From Arenicola marina (lineage: Eukaryota; Annelida; Polychaeta; Arenicolidae), in assembly GCA_964019135.1 (NCBI GenBank), contig OZ025263.1, positions 22,629,639 to 22,693,638 on the forward strand: a stretch of DNA of 64,000 nucleotides. Direction: 5' to 3'. This document shows positions 1-9,998 of the stretch, piece by piece. Position 1 is the first letter of the stretch; every line of letters starts with the position of its first letter. The notes under the pieces were generated by a model that was not told where the DNA came from, searched no databases, and worked only from the letters and a program-made list of their open reading frames with translations. Position numbers and translations under genes: made by a program.

Positions 1-1300
1 ACCTTGTCCTTATTAACCTCCGCATCAACGTAACTTGTGTAATCTACCTACAACGGCTAATTAAAATGTATGAGGCAGCTGGTCCTAGTTTGCGGCCGTG
101 AGCTTATACCAGCTTTAAGTAATGATACCACTTTTCCTTGGAGGTATTTACTTCCGTTACTTCGTATGGTGACGAAGAGACGGGAATTAAAGCAAAAATA
201 ATAACGACCAAAAGTATGAACTCTTTTTGGCTATTGTACCTATACTTAATTTAAGATTTAATTTTTTGGCAAATGTTACAATGCGGCAAAATTATTTGTT
301 GATGGCCGACCTAATAATTGAATAGCATATTGAGTTAGATGTATTCATGGAATTAAAGGCGGCGATATACGACTATGCATGTCATGCACAAATACAAAAA
401 AACATTAAAAAAAATTGCTGTACGCAATTATGATCAAAAGCCATAATTTCCACTGGTAAGATATATGTTTCTCATGAGACAATAAATCGTGTATATATGA
501 ACCTTTTTAAAGCCATAGTTATGATTGCAAAAGCGCCGACTTGGATCGTTTGAGTGTGTTTATTGTACTATATGGGGCCACGGGTCCATGAGTACATGAG
601 TTTTAAAGTCAGTCTAAGCAAGTCACGTGATACCAGACAGACCGGAATTGGCTGCGCACAATGGCGCGACGAAGTGAAAATACAACGAAAATCCATATGC
701 AGATCGACCAATGAGCCCGAAAACTATAGGCAAAAACTGCTGACAACCGCCTTTGAAACTTGGCAGTTCAGATGGATTATGGGTAAGAAAAGCTCGCCGT
801 GGGAAGATGACAGGCGCGTTCTGGGGTGAGTCGGGGGTTTGTTTTCGCACGCCTATCGGCCTAGTCATCTTGGATGCGGCGACATAATGATGACGCAATG
901 ATGACATCCCGTTCTCTTGGCGGGACGAAGCGTCAGGCCGCATTGAGCGGTTATGATAAATTGACATCGGTAGGTGAATGGTTTCCGGTTTGCCCAGGTA
1001 TAATTCATAGCTTACAGATTGTAATTATAGATCCCCGTCGCCAGTAAATCTCTGAAACAACAGCAAACATGGCGGGATGGCTTAGGGGTGATCTCATCCC
1101 CATCGTTCATCGTGCTTTCTCATAGACATCACCCACCACCCGTCGCCGCTGATTTCTGTCCCATTGTGAGTTCGGGGCCTAATATTTCTCACCCCTCTCT
1201 GCACCCCCCTTGCCCATCCCCCTCGTGGCCATACCCTAAATTTGAGCTAATCTCATCCCTAAACCCATATAAGTCCCGTTCCTGACCTCACGTCTGGCCT
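1..1300. other. No recognisable gene; unique AT-mixed sequence
   Basis: This stretch has mixed composition with scattered stops in all frames. The open frames present (up to about 114 codons at 623-967 minus) show no recognisable domain and no convincing splice context. I see no tRNA, no mobile-element protein and no tandem repeat before the C-rich tract that begins near 1300. It may be intergenic or intronic. Confidence 0.5.
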
Positions 1301-1309
1301 TACTCACCG

Positions 1310-2330
1310 ACAAACCCCTCTCCCACCCCACCCTCCTAACCGCCTCGCCCTCCCCACCCTCCTAACCCCTCTCCCACCCCACCCTCCTAACCCCTCGCCC
1401 ACCCACCCTCCTAACCCCCTCTCCCACCCCACCCTCCTAACCTCGTCTCCCACCCCACCCTTCTAACTACCTCGCCCACCCACCCTCGTAACCCCCTCTC
1501 CCACCCCACCCTAACAGCTTCCTCCCCCACCCCACCCTCCTAACCCCCTATCTCACCGCACCCTCCTAGCCGCCTGTCCCACCCCCATAACACCCCCCCC
1601 CACCATAGTCTGCTCCTAGCCTCCTGGCCCAACCCCACCCATCCATAACACCCCCCACCCCTCTCTGTTCCTAGCCTCCTGTGCCACCCCACCCATCCAT
1701 GACATCCCCCCACCCCTCTCTGTTCCTAGCCTCCTGTGCCACCCCACCCATCCATGACATCCCCCCACCCCGCTCTGTTCCTAGCCTCCTGTGCCACCCC
1801 ACCCATCCATAACATCCTCCCACCCCTCCCTGTTCCTAGCCTCCTGGCCCAACCCCACCCATCCATAACATCCCCCCACCCCTCTCTGTTCCTAGCCTCC
1901 TGGCCCAACCCCACCCATCCATAACATCCTCCCAACCCTCTCTGTTCCTAGCCTCCTGTGCCACCCCACCCATCCATGACATCTCCCCGCACGCTACTCA
2001 TCCATAATCCCCTCTCCCACCCCACCCTCCTAACCGTCTCTCCCACCTCACCCTACCAGCCTCATGTCCCACCCTACCCTCCTAACCTCCTCCCCCACCC
2101 TACCTTCCTAGCCTGTTCTCCCACCCTATACTGTTCTTACCTCATGCCCCACACCCTCCACATAACCCCCTCCCACCCCACTTCACTAGCCTGCCCCTCG
2201 ACCCTATACTGCTTTTACCTCATGTCCCAGCCCACCCACCTAATCCTCTCCAACCCCGCCATCTCCGCCTTTTGTTTCACTCCACTCTCCTCTTAGTCTT
2301 CTGCCCCCCCCCCCTACCACCCCCCGATCG
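1310..2330. repeat. C-rich minisatellite complex (about 26-bp then 55/56-bp units)
   Basis: The plus strand is strongly C-rich. From 1310 to about 1560 a degenerate unit of about 26 bp with core CCCACCCCACCCTCCTAAC recurs. From about 1600 to 1990 the unit is 55 or 56 bp: the landmark AACATC/GACATC falls at 1701, 1756, 1811, 1867, 1923 and 1978. The two lengths reflect a one-base difference in the TGTGCCACC versus TGGCCCAACC segment. From 1990 to 2330 the same motifs continue in degraded form. Pro/Ser- or Gly-rich open frames here follow from composition and are not genes. The complementary strand is G-rich with many short G runs. Confidence 0.85.
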
Positions 2331-2574
2331 ACCTTCCACATCGGCCACCTAACGGGTTGATTCCCTGAGCGATTCCCCCGCTGACAGTTGTTCGACTGCT
2401 CTGAGTGGGACCAATTTCCTAACGGTATTACGAAGACCATGTAACACATGATAAACATCAACTAATTAAGCATGCGCCTGTCCGCACCAAAGGTCTTAGT
2501 TTCAGGTTCTACCCTCCAGGTGGGCAGGTTGCCCGTTCACTCTGACCTCAGTAACAGGGTGGCCATCACTAGTC

Positions 2575-2905
2575 GGGGGCGGACGGATGCGTGAGGTAGC
2601 GCACTAAGATGCTGCAGACCAAACAGTTGAGGGGTCGAACCCCACGTGTGCTGTCTGGGGCCGTTTCATGCGTTCATCGCAATGACCCACTGAGGCATCG
2701 GTCTAGCGTAACCCCCTCTCTCACAAGAAACACCGACATATATGTGAGTGTGGTCACATGATAAAGATCTCATGTCTTTCTTCGCAAAGAGTAGGGGGTT
2801 ACCCCCCGGGACATGGCTCTATTTTCCCTTTCTATTTTGCCATTGGCGCGATATGTTCAAAAGTGGTTAAAGCGTCCTTAATATAGGTATACAACCAACC
2901 AACCG
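2575..2905 (+). mobile_element. tRNA-derived SINE, family 1, near full length
   Basis: The 5' part resembles a tRNA promoter: an A-box-like GAGGTAGCGCACTAAG near 2593 and a B-box-like GGGTCGAACCCCAC near 2630. The body continues to a conserved 3' region (about 2785-2880) containing AGTAGGGGGTTACCCCCCGG and GCGATATGTTCAAAAGTGG, and it ends in an (AACC)n-like tail. The 3' region is shared with copies at 3590-3700 (plus), 6489-6754 (minus) and about 44075-44306 (minus), which defines an interspersed family. Assignment as a SINE follows from the internal Pol III promoter boxes. I could not define target duplications for this copy. Confidence 0.75.
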
Positions 2906-3349
2906 ACATAATGCGCCGCCCGAGGACAGCTGTGATCTAGTGAGCCCAGAGTAGGGTCCCATAGAATTCGACCGGCTGGTTTCATGATAAAATATTTTAT
3001 GCACCCTTCTTCCGACCACAATTTGCAATTTAATAATTAATCATTTACATTTAATAATAAAAGTTGGCAATTCTTATTAGAAAAGAAAAAAGATCCCAAA
3101 TAATTTAACTGATACACAACGACCGAATTGTTACGCTATTTTTTTACTGCGTTTTCGGTATATGCAATCAAAACGTTTCATAGCACAGTCATATGAGGGA
3201 CGTCCGCTTGGTCTGTTCCGGCCACCCCAGTTATAGTAACCCATACCGGAGAAAAAAAACCTTGGTACACTACTCGCATCCAAGTCAACGCGCCTACGAT
3301 TGCTATGTTGCATTGGGCTACAGCTAGCCAGTGTAAACCCCACGTGTGA

Positions 3350-3545
3350 GGTAAACTGAAATGAAATGTTAGGGTTTTAGCCCACGTGTGTGCAGATGTG
3401 CAGACGTGGGCCAGGCCACCCACGGGGCGATGGAATGGGGATGGATGACGCTTGCAGATGCCGGGATTCGAACCGACGACTTGTGGATCTGCAGCTCAGC
3501 CTGCTTCCCAGGTGAGCGGCTAGGGGTCTCCCCTGTCCATGAGTG
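3350..3545 (-). mobile_element. Second tRNA-derived SINE, minus strand
   Basis: Read on the minus strand from about 3535, the sequence gives an A-box-like CTAGCCGCTCACCTGGGA followed about 35 bases later by a canonical B box, GGTTCGAATCCCGG (near 3460). This spacing is normal for a tRNA head. A body of roughly 100 bases follows towards 3350. The head differs from family 1, so I treat this as a separate SINE. It could instead be an isolated tRNA pseudogene. No intact cloverleaf was worked out. Confidence 0.55.
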
Positions 3546-3589
3546 CACATATGTGGCATAAAACACCGCTCCAGTCATCGTGCCTCTAT

Positions 3590-3700
3590 AGCAAAGAGTT
3601 ACCCCCCGGACATGGCTCCACTCTCTCTTCCTTCTTCCATTGACGCGATATGACCAAAAGTGGTTGAAGCGTCCTGAATATAGAAGCAACCAATCGATAT
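3590..3700 (+). mobile_element. SINE family 1, 3' fragment
   Basis: This piece carries only the conserved 3' region of family 1: AGAGTTACCCCCCGGACATG, then ATTGACGCGATATGACCAAA, then a GTGGTTGAAGCGTCCTGAAT segment and an AACCAATC tail. Its tRNA-like head is missing, or has been replaced by the minus-strand SINE just upstream. The juxtaposition suggests one element was broken by or inserted beside the other. Confidence 0.65.
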
Positions 3701-4480
3701 GAAAATTTGCTAGTGCTCACATTTGGAGTAAAATTCTTTCATGATCGACTGTTTTTACCATATCGTCAGCCCCTGAATGGGGCCCTCCCCATGGCCCAGC
3801 TTGTAGCACGTTCACGCGGCCAGATGTTGCACACAGAAATTACGCAAAAACACGCAGATTTGTTTTTGACAAAACAAATCTCGTGAGCAACAGACGCTGA
3901 ATCAGTTCTATTATATCAAGGTGCCGTCAATTAAGCAATAAGAACAGGTATTTGAGTTTTATATTGAAATTATATATGTTGATCCATTATATTGTGTCAT
4001 ATATATACATATTTGTCATGTATGTGTGATATAAGTATGTTATACATATAACAACGATAGGTAGTGCACTGTGGAATGCCTCAAGCTAGGGTATATGTCT
4101 TAGACTGGTACAGACAAGCCTAGATGTCCTGTACACTACAACATCGCGCCACATCTACCAATGAACCAATCCACAGATCTCTGATGTTTCCACACGACAC
4201 AAGCAATTCCCCGGCGACCGAAACTCAATGCATTGACATCCGTGAATACCGAAATAGGTATAACTTTGATGCAACGTAAAAGCTAAATCAGTTTGAGTTG
4301 AAGTGATGTCTATAAAGGCACGTATGCAATGAATACATACTGGTCTGTACTCACATCTAGTCTGGTGATGATAGTAAGTTCCCGGCTCCCAGCGGCGTGT
4401 GTGTGGTGAGTGCTAGGCGGGACTCCACATGCGGTATCCACGTGGTTGAAGGCCTCCCGGTGAGATGTTGTCCGTGAGTC
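3700..4480. other. No gene seen; AT-rich stretch
   Basis: The region is AT-rich, including a TA-rich part near 3960-4050 with many TATAT tracts. No open frame of note, no RNA gene and no repeat unit were found. Composition switches to G+C rich near 4370. Confidence 0.5.
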
Positions 4481-4489
4481 CGTAGCGTG

Positions 4490-6220
4490 TGTGTGTGTGT
4501 GGCTTCTCCCCGGACCGATACAACACAGGCTGAGTGAGCCACGGAGGCGGGCGATCTCATCTGACGCTCTGCGGCAGCCGCGTCCGGGTTTTCGCTCTCA
4601 CTTGCCCGCCAGGGGGTCTCCCCCAACTGGCCAGAGCTACGCTGCGCCGGGCCAGGCTACAGCAGGCCAAGGCGAGGTGGGGGGCAAAGCGAGGCAAGGC
4701 GGGCGGGGCGGGGCGGGGCAGGGCAGGGGTTGTCGGTCTTCCCGTGCCTGGCCGGCTGCTGGATGGCTGGCTGCCTGGCTGGTTGCCTTCCCCTCACTGC
4801 AGGGGCCAGCAGGCCTCAGCACATGGCACACTTAGTCAGACCGGACCCGGGATGAGGCGGATGCGTCGCTCAGTCTTTGGATTGCTGAGGTGAAGATGGT
4901 TGTAGGTGGTGTTGGCGGATGGATGGGGGTGGGGTGGGGTTGGTGGTGAGATGGATAGGGGGTGGTTGGGGGGGGATGAAGACGGTGGGATGCACGGAAT
5001 AGGGGGGGGGGTGGTGAGGGTGACAACTGGGAGGTCTGCAGCGCATTGCCGCAGGGGAAAGAGCCACTGAGATGATGATATCGGTATTTATGGGTTTGCG
5101 GTGGTGTATGGGTGGTTACATCGACGGTCGGGGGGAGGGGGGTGGAGTGGGAAGGAGGGGGGGGGTGGTGGCGGGGGGGGGGTTTGGGGGGGCGGGGTGA
5201 AAATATTCTCTAACGCTACTCATCTCCTGTCCTTCTCCCATCTTCTCTTTGACCGACTTATCCGGCACCCTCCCCCCCATCTCCCGTCTTCCCACTGCCA
5301 TACTTCCATTCCCCCGTCCCCCTACATTCCAATTCGCCAATTACCACCTTCCCTTTGGCACGGTCGGTGGGTGTGTAACAGCTAGATTAATGGGAGGCCT
5401 CTGGATCCGGCTCCGCCTCCCAGGTGTACCCTTCACAACGACTAAAGATCCCGCTCCGGTTCCCAGGTTAACGTCGTTCATCGCCAGTGAAGGTGATTCA
5501 GTCACTCGGTCAGCAGTGACCCTATCAGTGGTACTCTGGTGACGTACGGGAGGGGGAAGGGTGGGGGGGGGGTGTTTCTATGGCGATCTCAGTGGGAGAG
5601 GATGGGTAGGGGGTATGGTTATACATTTATGCCGGGGAGGGAGGGGTTGAGGGTGGCTATAATGGTTCTTTCAATGGAGCGGGTGTGGCAATATGTATTG
5701 TGGGTAGGGCTGCTTAAAGGGTGATATCAAGGGGAGGGGGGTTTGCTTAAAGGGTTATTATATCAGTGTGTGTGTGTTGGGGGGGGGGGGGGGGGAGGGG
5801 GGCATAGAGCTAAGGGAAAGGGAGAGAGGTATGATTATAGATTTAGGTCCGGGGAATGGAGGACGGGTATTGGGGTCTGTCAGGGGGAGGGGGCGAGGGT
5901 GGGGTATGGTTACAATGCCACGTTAGTGTCAGTGCCGGGTGGGGGGAGGGGGACGGGGCGTAGCGGAAGTGGGCGATTGCCTCCGTATGGCTGTCCCCGC
6001 TTACCACGCGATGGAAAACTCGAAGGAAGAGGAGTCGGTCGGGCGTCGCATCTTCCGAGATGATAAATTTGACATTTTGAGAAAGACTGAAGGGGGACCT
6101 GGCCTCCTGCATTATGCAAGAGCCGCAATCTCAGCCTGCCCACCCCCCCCCTCCCCCCCCCCCCCCCCCCACACCGCAGCTCCCTCCATCCTTCCCCCAC
6201 CCCGTGACCCTGTGGCCTGA
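4490..6220. repeat. G-rich low-complexity tract
   Basis: A 1.7-kb region is dominated by G runs on the plus strand: GGGGC-type repeats near 4690-4730, GGTGGGG-type near 4910-5000, and runs of 7-16 G at 5000, 5160, 5560 and 5780. It includes a short pyrimidine-rich part (5220-5340) and a C run at 6140-6170. Degenerate units containing GGTATGGTTATA or GGTATGATTATA recur around 5610, 5830 and 5905. Gly/Arg- or Pro-rich open frames here are compositional. A less biased patch at 6000-6120 could be an exon fragment, but nothing supports that further. Confidence 0.7.
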
Positions 6221-6478
6221 CCGCTCAATCCTCCCCAAAGTGGTTTTCTCTTGACGCCATTTTATTGGCATACTGAGCTACCGTCTCGCGCGCGTCCCTA
6301 GCCGGGTGAAGGCGTGACATTTCAAGATGGGACATTGTACTAAAATATCCACACAGAAAAACATTGTCCCTGGAGTTGTTGTGCCTATATTAGAAGGATC
6401 GTTTCTGTCGGTTTAATTGAATATAGGACCTGATAAAGGGTGTGAAGGCGGAGGGTGCGATGAAGGCTCAAGATGGGG

Positions 6479-6488
6479 CTAGGTGGTA
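6479..6488. repeat. Target-site duplication of SINE (left)
   Basis: CTAGGTGGTA here is repeated exactly at 6755-6764 and the two copies bracket the minus-strand SINE. Confidence 0.75.
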
Positions 6489-6754
6489 AGTTGGTTGGTT
6501 GTATATTCAAGACGCTTTAACCGCTTTTGGTCATATCGCGTCAATGAGAGAAAGAAGGGAGAGTGGAGTCATGTCCCCGGGGGTGACCCCCTACGCTTTG
6601 CGTAGAAGGAGATGCGATCTTTATCTTGCGACCACACAGACATGGACCACAGTCGGGGCTCGAACCATTGAACCACGTGCCGTAATGCTCTCGATCAGGT
6701 GGCCAGAGCACTCAATATGGACGCTCTAGCCCACTGAGCCGCCGGGCCGGCCCC
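6489..6754 (-). mobile_element. tRNA-derived SINE, family 1, full copy with target duplication
   Basis: On the minus strand the element begins near 6754 with an A-box-like GGCTCAGTGGGCTAGAGCG and a B box GGTTCGAGCCCC (near 6660). It passes through the family 3' region (GCGTAGGGGGTCACCCCCGG, then GCGATATGACCAAAAGCGG) and ends with ACAACCAACCAAC. It is flanked by the same 10 bp, CTAGGTGGTA, at 6479-6488 and 6755-6764. That duplication is the signature of target-primed insertion. This is the best-defined family member in the window and sets a length of about 266 bp. Confidence 0.85.
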
Positions 6755-6764
6755 CTAGGTGGTA
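6755..6764. repeat. Target-site duplication of SINE (right)
   Basis: This is an exact copy of the 10 bp at 6479-6488, immediately next to the tRNA-like head of the SINE. Confidence 0.75.
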
Positions 6765-7464
6765 GGGACGGAGGAGCGACGAGGGTGGCGATATAACATG
6801 TAGCTATATGCGGCTCCAGTCGTTGAGAGAGGAAATTCATTACAGATCTATGTTAGAAGCGCTATCACTGAGGAGATGCCAGCTTCCTGTTGGTTAAGGC
6901 GTAACATGATTACATTACAACGCGGAGAAATTAATGAATACAAATGGAAATGGGACGCTATTTATCACGCTATAACCAAAATAATGGCTGCCTTTGTGAA
7001 GAAAGCTCTCGCAAAAACATCTTTGCCTCACTTGATTTGTTTTACACGTGGGTAGCTGCCGGGTAGACAGCGGAGTTGGCCGGATTCTTGCCGTGCATAC
7101 ATGAATTTCAATTAACCACTTATCGGCCTCCAGACAACAGTCGTAATAACCAGGCCCGGTAATCATAAAACATGTCTAGCGCTACTTAAAAGTCGGCGAT
7201 TTGCTGTGGTTCTGAATACTACCGCTAGGAGCGTGAGAGGTTACGAAGAAAAGCCGTTTTTCGTGCGTGACTGAAGACATTATTATGAATACCGACTCCG
7301 GGCTTTCCACTACTTTCCACGAACGGTCTCTCCTCACCCCACCTTACCATCCCACTTGGAGCATTCTATTGCTAGCCGTTTCACGAAAGTCAGGTCATTC
7401 ATCCTGCGATAGAAATCTTTCCCGGAGCACGTTGGAATAACAAGGACGACAGAGTGGTGACTCG
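6765..7464. other. No gene seen
   Basis: Unique sequence of mixed composition. Open frames of up to about 80 codons on the minus strand (6915-7166 and 7334-7573) show no recognisable motif. I see nothing else here until the first divergent 29-bp repeat units at about 7465. Confidence 0.5.
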
Positions 7465-8150
7465 AGGCTTTGTAGCGGATATTCAGGCGTCTGGGCTTCC
7501 CTGGCGGATCTTCACGGCATCTGGGCTTCCGTAGCGGATATGAAGCGTCTGGGCTTCCGTAGCGATTCTTCACGCGTCTGTGGTGGATTTCACGAGCATG
7601 GTTTAGACGATGACGGGTCTTAGTCGACTAAAGTTACCATGTAAATGATTTAGCCGACTAAACCCCGTAGCCGGGTCAGCTATGCACCGTGAAATGGGCC
7701 ACTAGCGGAGTTTTCATGCGTCCTGCGCTTTGTAGCAGATCGTCACGCGTCTGGCCCTTTCATAGGGGATCTTCAGGTGTCTGGGCTTCCGTAGCTCATC
7801 TTCAGGCATCTAGGCTTCCGTAGCTCATCTTCAGGCGTCTGGGCTTCCGTTGCTCATCTTCAGGCATCTAGCTTCCGTAGCTCATCTTCAGGCGGTCTGG
7901 GCTTCCGTAGCTCATCTTCAGGCGTCTGGGCTTCCGTAGCTCATCTTCAGGCGTCTGGGCTTCCGTAGCTCATCTTCAGACGTCTGGGCTTCCGTAGCTC
8001 ATCTTCAGGCGTCTGGGCTTCCGTAGCCTATCTTCAGCGTCTGGGCTTCCGTAGCCCATCTTCAGGCGTCTGGGCTTCCGTAGCTCATCTTCAGGCGTCT
8101 GGGCTTCCGTAGCTCATCTTCAGGCGTCTGGGCTTCCGCAGCGGATCTCC
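7465..8150 (+). repeat. 29-bp tandem repeat, left copy
   Basis: The unit is 29 bp, with core CTTCCGTAGCTCATCTTCAG followed by GCGTCTGGG. Four divergent units (GTAGCGGAT... type) lie at 7465-7590. A spacer of about 135 bp follows, and then about 14 units run from roughly 7735 to 8150. Variants are mainly GCGTCT/GCATCT/GTGTCT plus several one-base indels. The array and its flanks are repeated beyond the gap. Confidence 0.9.
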
Positions 8151-8425
8151 ACGTGTGAGCGGCGCGGAAGATGATCCTTGGAGCACTGGATGCCAGAGAT
8201 CGACCTCTTGACTCCCTCCCCATTGAATGGCCTTCACATCAATACCTTGCATTAGCTTAAGGGGACGAAAGGTCCAACATACGAGGAGGGCCCCTCGGTT
8301 CGGTTTGACTTAGAGGCGGTTCTTCCGTCCACGATTCGGTTCGCGAGGAACGCTGTCAGGGACGAACCGCGTACATTTCGGTCTCTAGTGTGGGCGCTAA
8401 TGGGGGCTTAATGGGCCACGTGGTC
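7657..8425 (+). repeat. Duplicated block A (left side of gap)
   Basis: This block starts at ACTAAACCCCGTAGCCGGGT, runs through the 29-bp array and ends at TTAATGGGCCACGTGGTC directly against the N run. The same order (left flank, array, 3' flank with GCGGATCTCCACGTGTGAGC and ATTGAATGGCCTTCACATCA) occurs at 8626-9998. Differences include array copy number (about 14 versus about 35) and small indels in short runs. It is the end of the sequence left of the gap. Confidence 0.9.
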
Positions 8426-8625
8426 NNNNNNNNNNNNNNNNNNNNNNNNNNNNNNNNNNNNNNNNNNNNNNNNNNNNNNNNNNNNNNNNNNNNNNNNNNN
8501 NNNNNNNNNNNNNNNNNNNNNNNNNNNNNNNNNNNNNNNNNNNNNNNNNNNNNNNNNNNNNNNNNNNNNNNNNNNNNNNNNNNNNNNNNNNNNNNNNNNN
8601 NNNNNNNNNNNNNNNNNNNNNNNNN
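8426..8625. other. Assembly gap of 200 N
   Basis: Exactly 200 undetermined bases. A round-number gap normally marks a scaffold join of unknown size. The sequence on the right begins with the first bases of the block that ends on the left, so the real gap may be absent or negative. Confidence 0.98.
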
Positions 8626-9998
8626 ACTAAACCCCGTAGCCGGGTCAGCTATGTACCGTGAAATGGGCCACTAGCGGAGTTTCATGCGTCTGCGCTTTTG
8701 TAGCAGATCGTCACGCGTCTGGGCTTTCATAGGGGATCTTCAGGTGTCTGGGCTTCCGTAGCTCATCTTCAGGTATCTAGGCTTCCGTAGCTCATCTTCA
8801 GGCATCTAGGCTTCCGTAGCTCATCTTCAGGCGTCTGGGCTTCGTAGCTCATCTTCAGGTGTCTGGGCTTCCGTAGCTCATCTTCAGGCATCTAGGCTTC
8901 CGTAGCTCATCTTCAGGCGTCTGGGCTTCCGTAGCTCATCTTCAGGCATCTAGGCTTCCGTAGCTCATCTTCAGGCGTCTGGGCTTCCGTAATTCATCTT
9001 CAGGCGTCTGGGCTTCCGTAGCTCATCTTCAGGCGTCTGGGCTTCCGTAGCTCATCTTCAGGCGTCTGGGCTTCCGTAGCTCATCTTCAGACGTCTGGGC
9101 TTCCGTAGCTCATCTTCAGGCGTCTGGGCTTCCGTAGCTCATCTTCAGGCATCTAGGCTTCCGTAGCTCATCTTCAGGCGTCTGGCTTCCGTAGCTCATC
9201 TTCAGGCGTCTGGGCTTCCGTAGCTCATCTTCAGGCGTCTGGGCTTCCGTAGCTCATCTTCAGCGTCTGGGCTTCCGTAGCTCATCTTCAGGCGTCTGGG
9301 CTTCCGTGGCTCATCTTCAGGCGTCTGGGCTTCCGTAGCTCATCTTCAGGCGTCTGGGCTCCGTAGCTCATCTTCAGGCGTCTGGGCTTCCGTAGCTCAT
9401 CTTCAGACGTCTGGGCTTCCGTGGCTCATCTTCAGGCGTCTGGGCTTCCGTAGCTCATCTTCAGGCGTCTGGGCTTCCGTAGCTCATCTTCAGGCGTCTG
9501 GGCTTCCGTAGCTCATCTTCAGGCGTCTGGGCTTCCGTAGCTCATCTTCAGACGTCTGGGCTTCCGTAGCTCATCTTCAGGCGTCTGGGCTTCCGTAGCT
9601 CATCTTCAGGCGTCTGGGCTTCCGTAGCTCATCTTCAGGCGTCTGGGCTTCCGTAGCTCATCTTCAGGCGTCTGGGCTTCCGTAGCTCATCTTCAGGCGT
9701 CTGGGCTTCCGCAGCGGATCTCCACGTGTGAGCGGCGCGGAAGACGATCCTTGGAGCACTGGATGCCAGAGATCGACCTCTTGACTCCCTCCCCATTGAA
9801 TGGCCTTCACATCAATACCTTGCAATAGCTTAAGGGGACGAAAGGTTCCAACATACGAGGAGGGCCCCTCGGTCCGGTTTGACTTAGAGCGGTTCTTCCG
9901 TCCACGATTCGGTTCGCGAGGAACGCTGTCAGGGACGAACCGCGTACATTTCGGTCTCTAGTGTGGGCGATAATGGGGGCTTAATGGGCCACGTGGTC
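8626..9998 (+). repeat. Duplicated block B with 29-bp array (right side of gap)
   Basis: The first base after the gap begins the same ACTAAACCCCGTAGCCGGGT flank seen at 7657. The 29-bp array then runs from about 8704 to 9715 (about 35 units), and the 3' flank ends with GGGCCACGTGGTC at 9998. Units are more regular than in block A, with fewer indels. Both edges of the duplication coincide with the gap or with the end of the match. Confidence 0.9.

Noticed and set aside
3450..3540. Functional tRNA gene on the minus strand
   Set aside because: A and B boxes are good, but I could not fold a convincing acceptor stem and anticodon arm, and the sequence continues as a SINE body.
5939..6220. Exon-like patch with MENSKEEESVGRRIFRD
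   Set aside because: A less biased island inside G-rich DNA. It runs directly into a C run, and both strands are open, so it cannot be supported as coding.
8390..8674. 94-codon frame across the gap
   Set aside because: It consists mostly of undetermined residues from the 200-N gap.
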